Positions 62,060-64,000 of a stretch of 64,000 bases of DNA are shown one piece after another. Source of the stretch: an uncultured bacterium (GTDB taxonomy: Bacteria; Bacteroidota; Bacteroidia; Bacteroidales; Bacteroidaceae); assembly GCA_905215345.1 (NCBI GenBank), contig CAJMPR010000019.1, positions 1 to 64,000 of the forward strand, in the 5' to 3' direction. The position numbers and the translations under genes were made by a program. The stretch's first letter is position 1; each line of letters opens with the position of its first letter. Below the pieces are notes generated by a model that did no database searches, had not been told where the DNA came from, and saw nothing but the letters and a program-made list of their open reading frames with translations.

Positions 62060-62496
62060 ACCAGCTTTCCTCCATTCTTTGAGCAAACGACAGTCAAGTC
62101 CCGCACTTGGAAGCTGAACAAATCCAAGTTGCGGTAAATGCGCTGCATAAAGCCGCCCCCCGCCTTGAAGCAGATACGCGAAATCCGTACCTTGTCCGCC
62201 GTACAGTCTTCTAACCGTTCCATCGGTTCGCTGGTAATAGCGGGAAAGAAATTCCCCAAAACCTTGATATTCACAGTGCGGCCGCTTGCCAGAAAATCGG
62301 CAATGATATCCGGAAACTGCACCAATACGGACTGCATATCCCCCGTCTGCAAGAAACTGGCTTCCGCCAACCGCACGGCAATTTCTTCGTTGCTCACCCT
62401 TTCGGGTTGCAGTACCTTCGATGCGGTATAGTAGCGCACCACTCCTTTATCTCCACCCTTGTCCACCTTCTTGCCGACCACATAATTTAGTGACAT
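62056..62496 (-). CDS. HU-like DNA-binding protein
   Basis: A 146-residue protein from the ATG at 62496 (the longer frame starts at a TTG). It belongs to the Bacteroidetes HU-related family: MSLNYVVGKKVDKGGDKGVV, RYYTASKVLQPERVSNEEIA, FPDIIADFLASGRTVNIKVL and GNFFPAITSEP. The C-terminus ends in a basic/hydrophobic tail. A -7-like box at 62683-62690 on the minus strand (TACCTTTG) gives a leader of about 180 bases. It is translationally coupled to the DUF3990 remnant, as HU-like proteins often sit beside small accessory genes in Bacteroides. Confidence 0.8.
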   Translation of the reverse strand: MSLNYVVGKKVDKGGDKGVVRYYTASKVLQPERVSNEEIAVRLAEASFLQTGDMQSVLVQFPDIIADFLASGRTVNIKVLGNFFPAITSEPMERLEDCTADKVRISRICFKAGGGFMQRIYRNLDLFSFQVRDLTVVCSKNGGKLV

Positions 62497-62508
62497 GCTT
62501 ATTTTCAA

Positions 62509-62856
62509 ATATCAAGTTTATAGAACGGGGGCAAAAACTCCATGACCGAACACATTCAAACTTAGGACTGAACATGAATAACCTCAGGGCCGAATCCCCA
62601 AAACATGCGGATGTTTCACCCAAATACAGGAGGATATTTGGGGATAAAAAATAGAGATGTTATGACCACTCGGTATAGGATTCAAAGGTAGTAAGGCCTG
62701 ATGAGAAAAGCAATAGACATATATACTTTAAAGCCTGGAAAAGTTTCTTTTCAGTATGACTTGAAAATAATTATCCTTCATGTCTAACATCAATGCCCCA
62801 TGAGGAATAATTATATATACACAATATATTCATTAATAAATTCAGCTCATAAATAT
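62509..62856. other. intergenic stretch without a supportable gene
   Basis: It holds the probable promoter of the HU-like gene (62683-62690, minus strand). A 28-codon plus-strand frame at 62701-62787 has no support. The remainder is AT-rich with no clear repeat. Confidence 0.4.
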
Positions 62857-63087
62857 TCACAAAAATATTTGACTTCCATAAGTAGGATTCAAAGGGTCAT
62901 ACTCGCCGTCTCGTGTTACCGTTTTGCCAGTAGACAGATTAGTCTCAGATGATTCACTGCGAGATAAAGACCAAATACCTTCAATTTCGAGCTATTTATC
63001 ATCTTGTCCGCCACCATTATCTTTTGAACAAGATGCAAAACTAAAAGCGCATAATGTTAGTAACGCAATAAAATAAAGTTTTTTCAT
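62857..63087 (-). pseudogene. small lipoprotein gene with internal amber stop
   Basis: From the ATG at 63087 the frame gives a lipoprotein signal, MKKLYFIALLTLCAFSFASC with Cys20, then SKDNGGGQDDK and a TAG at 62992-62994 (codon 32). The frame then stays open for 44 more codons (EIEGIWSLSRSESSE ... DPLNPTYGSQIFL) to a TGA at 62857. The EGIWSLS start resembles Bacteroides lipocalin-like small lipoproteins, which are longer (about 130-150 residues), so the 3' end is probably also lost. It is too short and interrupted for automatic gene calling. Confidence 0.65.
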
Positions 63088-63458
63088 TTTCTCCAAGTTT
63101 TAATTAGGTGAATAATACTATATGAATTCTCGAATAAAGACAGAAAAAGAGAACACTCCCCCTAAAAAAGAATATTCGGATAACGTTGCAAGGTAAAGCT
63201 GCAAAATATAGAAATACAAAAGAACAACAGACAACTGATTAGCAAGATACTTGTTAATTAGTAATTGTTCAGTTAATATATACGAAGACTGTGTGTGTAT
63301 GTGTGCAATAAAATTTGGGAGTTACCGTTTTTACTTTATATAACATAAGTATAAACATTATTCGTTTTTCACATATTCCTATCAATGAATCGTAAAATTC
63401 ATGTATTTTCATAGACCAACCAAGTACACACTCACATTTCTCTCAAAACAGAGTTTTA
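63088..63458. other. intergenic stretch, nothing recognised
   Basis: AT-rich, 371 bases between the lipoprotein pseudogene and the channel gene, both on the minus strand. No RNA, terminator or repeat was identified. Confidence 0.4.
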
Positions 63459-64000
63459 TTATTGCGTCAAAACTCTCTGAAAATCTCTTCCTGAAGGTGA
63501 CTGGAATACCTGCAAATCAAATTCCGGGATAATGGCAAGTACATGGTCGAAGACATCGGCCTGTACTCCCTCGTAAGGTACCCAATCCTTAATGGCACAA
63601 AAGAAATAAAGTTCCATAGGAATACCGTGGTCGGTAGGTTGTAACTGGCGTACCATGCAGGTCAACTCCTGATTAACGGCAGGAAGACTTTTGAGATAAG
63701 CGGTCAGATAGGCACGAAACACACCCAAGTTAGTTTGGCGACGACCGTTTACAAGGATTGAATTATCAATATGATGTTCTTCGTTATACTCTTGAATAAC
63801 CTTTTCCGTATGCTCCACATAGTCTCTCAACAGACCGATTTTACGATACTTCTCCAGCATCTCGGGCGTACAAAAGCATACGCTGTTCATGTCGATATTG
63901 ATGGAGCGCTTGATACGCCTTCCACCGCTTTCCTGCATACCGCGCCAGTTCTGGAAAGAGTCGCTGACAAGCAGATAGGGAGGAATCGTAACAATGGTAT
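63459..64000 (-). CDS. MscS-type mechanosensitive channel, C-terminal part (YbdG-like)
   Basis: The last 180 residues of a gene that continues beyond the window. The frame is open to the edge (PPYLLVSDSFQNWRGMQESG comes before the internal ATG at 63938), so that ATG is not the start. RRIKRSINIDMNSVCFCTP and the beta domain with DNSILVNGRRQTNLGVFRAY match the YbdG/MscM branch of MscS channels. The C-terminal domain ends FQVFQSPSGRDFQ-like. It would open under membrane tension to release solutes. Confidence 0.85.
   Translation of the reverse strand, partial: TIVTIPPYLLVSDSFQNWRGMQESGGRRIKRSINIDMNSVCFCTPEMLEKYRKIGLLRDYVEHTEKVIQEYNEEHHIDNSILVNGRRQTNLGVFRAYLTAYLKSLPAVNQELTCMVRQLQPTDHGIPMELYFFCAIKDWVPYEGVQADVFDHVLAIIPEFDLQVFQSPSGRDFQRVLTQ

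Noticed and set aside
62701..62787. A 28-codon plus-strand frame starting MRKAIDIYTLKPG
   Set aside because: It is too short to judge, with no promoter or neighbour to support it. It could be a gene fragment, but this cannot be shown.

Overview
The window is from the chromosome of a gut Bacteroides-type bacterium. The evidence is two SusC/SusD pairs, lipoproteins with acidic residues after the lipidated cysteine, promoters of the form TAnnTTTG, HU-type proteins with long tails, a MurF-Alr fusion, and a Nuo operon with fused NuoCD and no NuoEFG. The species cannot be told from this sequence alone. No rRNA, tRNA, integrase, transposase or CRISPR array was seen.

Layout. (1) 0.1-16.7 kb is a pectin/uronate locus: a secreted esterase, SusD, SusC, a CE7 esterase, a CE12-CE8 two-domain esterase, a KdgF-like cupin, a CE8 pectin methylesterase and a GH105 unsaturated-uronyl hydrolase, then a forward set of galactitol-type EIIC permease, signal-peptide-bearing KduI and an MFS hexuronate transporter. 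No polysaccharide lyase or GH28 is present, so the depolymerase must lie elsewhere. (2) 17.1-26.0 kb (minus strand) holds a Dna2-like nuclease-helicase, tatC, tatA, murF-alr, a GSCFA protein and an HU-like protein. (3) 26.5-32.2 kb (plus strand) holds an AT-rich exported protein, dxs, trkA and trkH. (4) 32.3-43.3 kb holds a small exported protein and nuoA-B-CD-H-I-J-K-L-M-N. (5) 43.6-46.7 kb holds an AraC regulator divergent from uxuA and an SDR fructuronate reductase; this finishes the uronate route begun in region 1. (6) 46.8-54.9 kb holds a second SusD/SusC pair and a soluble PAS/GAF histidine kinase. (7) 55.1-61.7 kb holds a non-SusC TonB-dependent receptor, a surface lipoprotein and a BACON-type lipoprotein. 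(8) 61.8-64.0 kb holds a broken DUF3990 gene coupled to an HU-like gene, a lipoprotein pseudogene with an amber stop, and the 3' part of an MscS-type channel gene.

The most unusual signal is a family of short repeat elements. Each has arms built of 7- or 8-nt periodic words around a core of the form AATTGGCTGCGC-spacer-CTGCATAGAATT. They fill almost every non-overlapping gene junction between 21.4 and 41.9 kb, including all eight such junctions of the nuo cluster. They also encode the last residues of Dxs, contain the tatA stop codon, and in one case sit in frame inside murF-alr. A different GC-rich inverted repeat sits in frame inside the nuclease-helicase, and a short duplication sits in frame in nuoL. 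The in-frame insertions resemble the behaviour of Rickettsia palindromic elements. A second idea worth testing is that the lone EIIC and the exported KduI form a PTS-independent uptake route for pectin-derived diulosonates.
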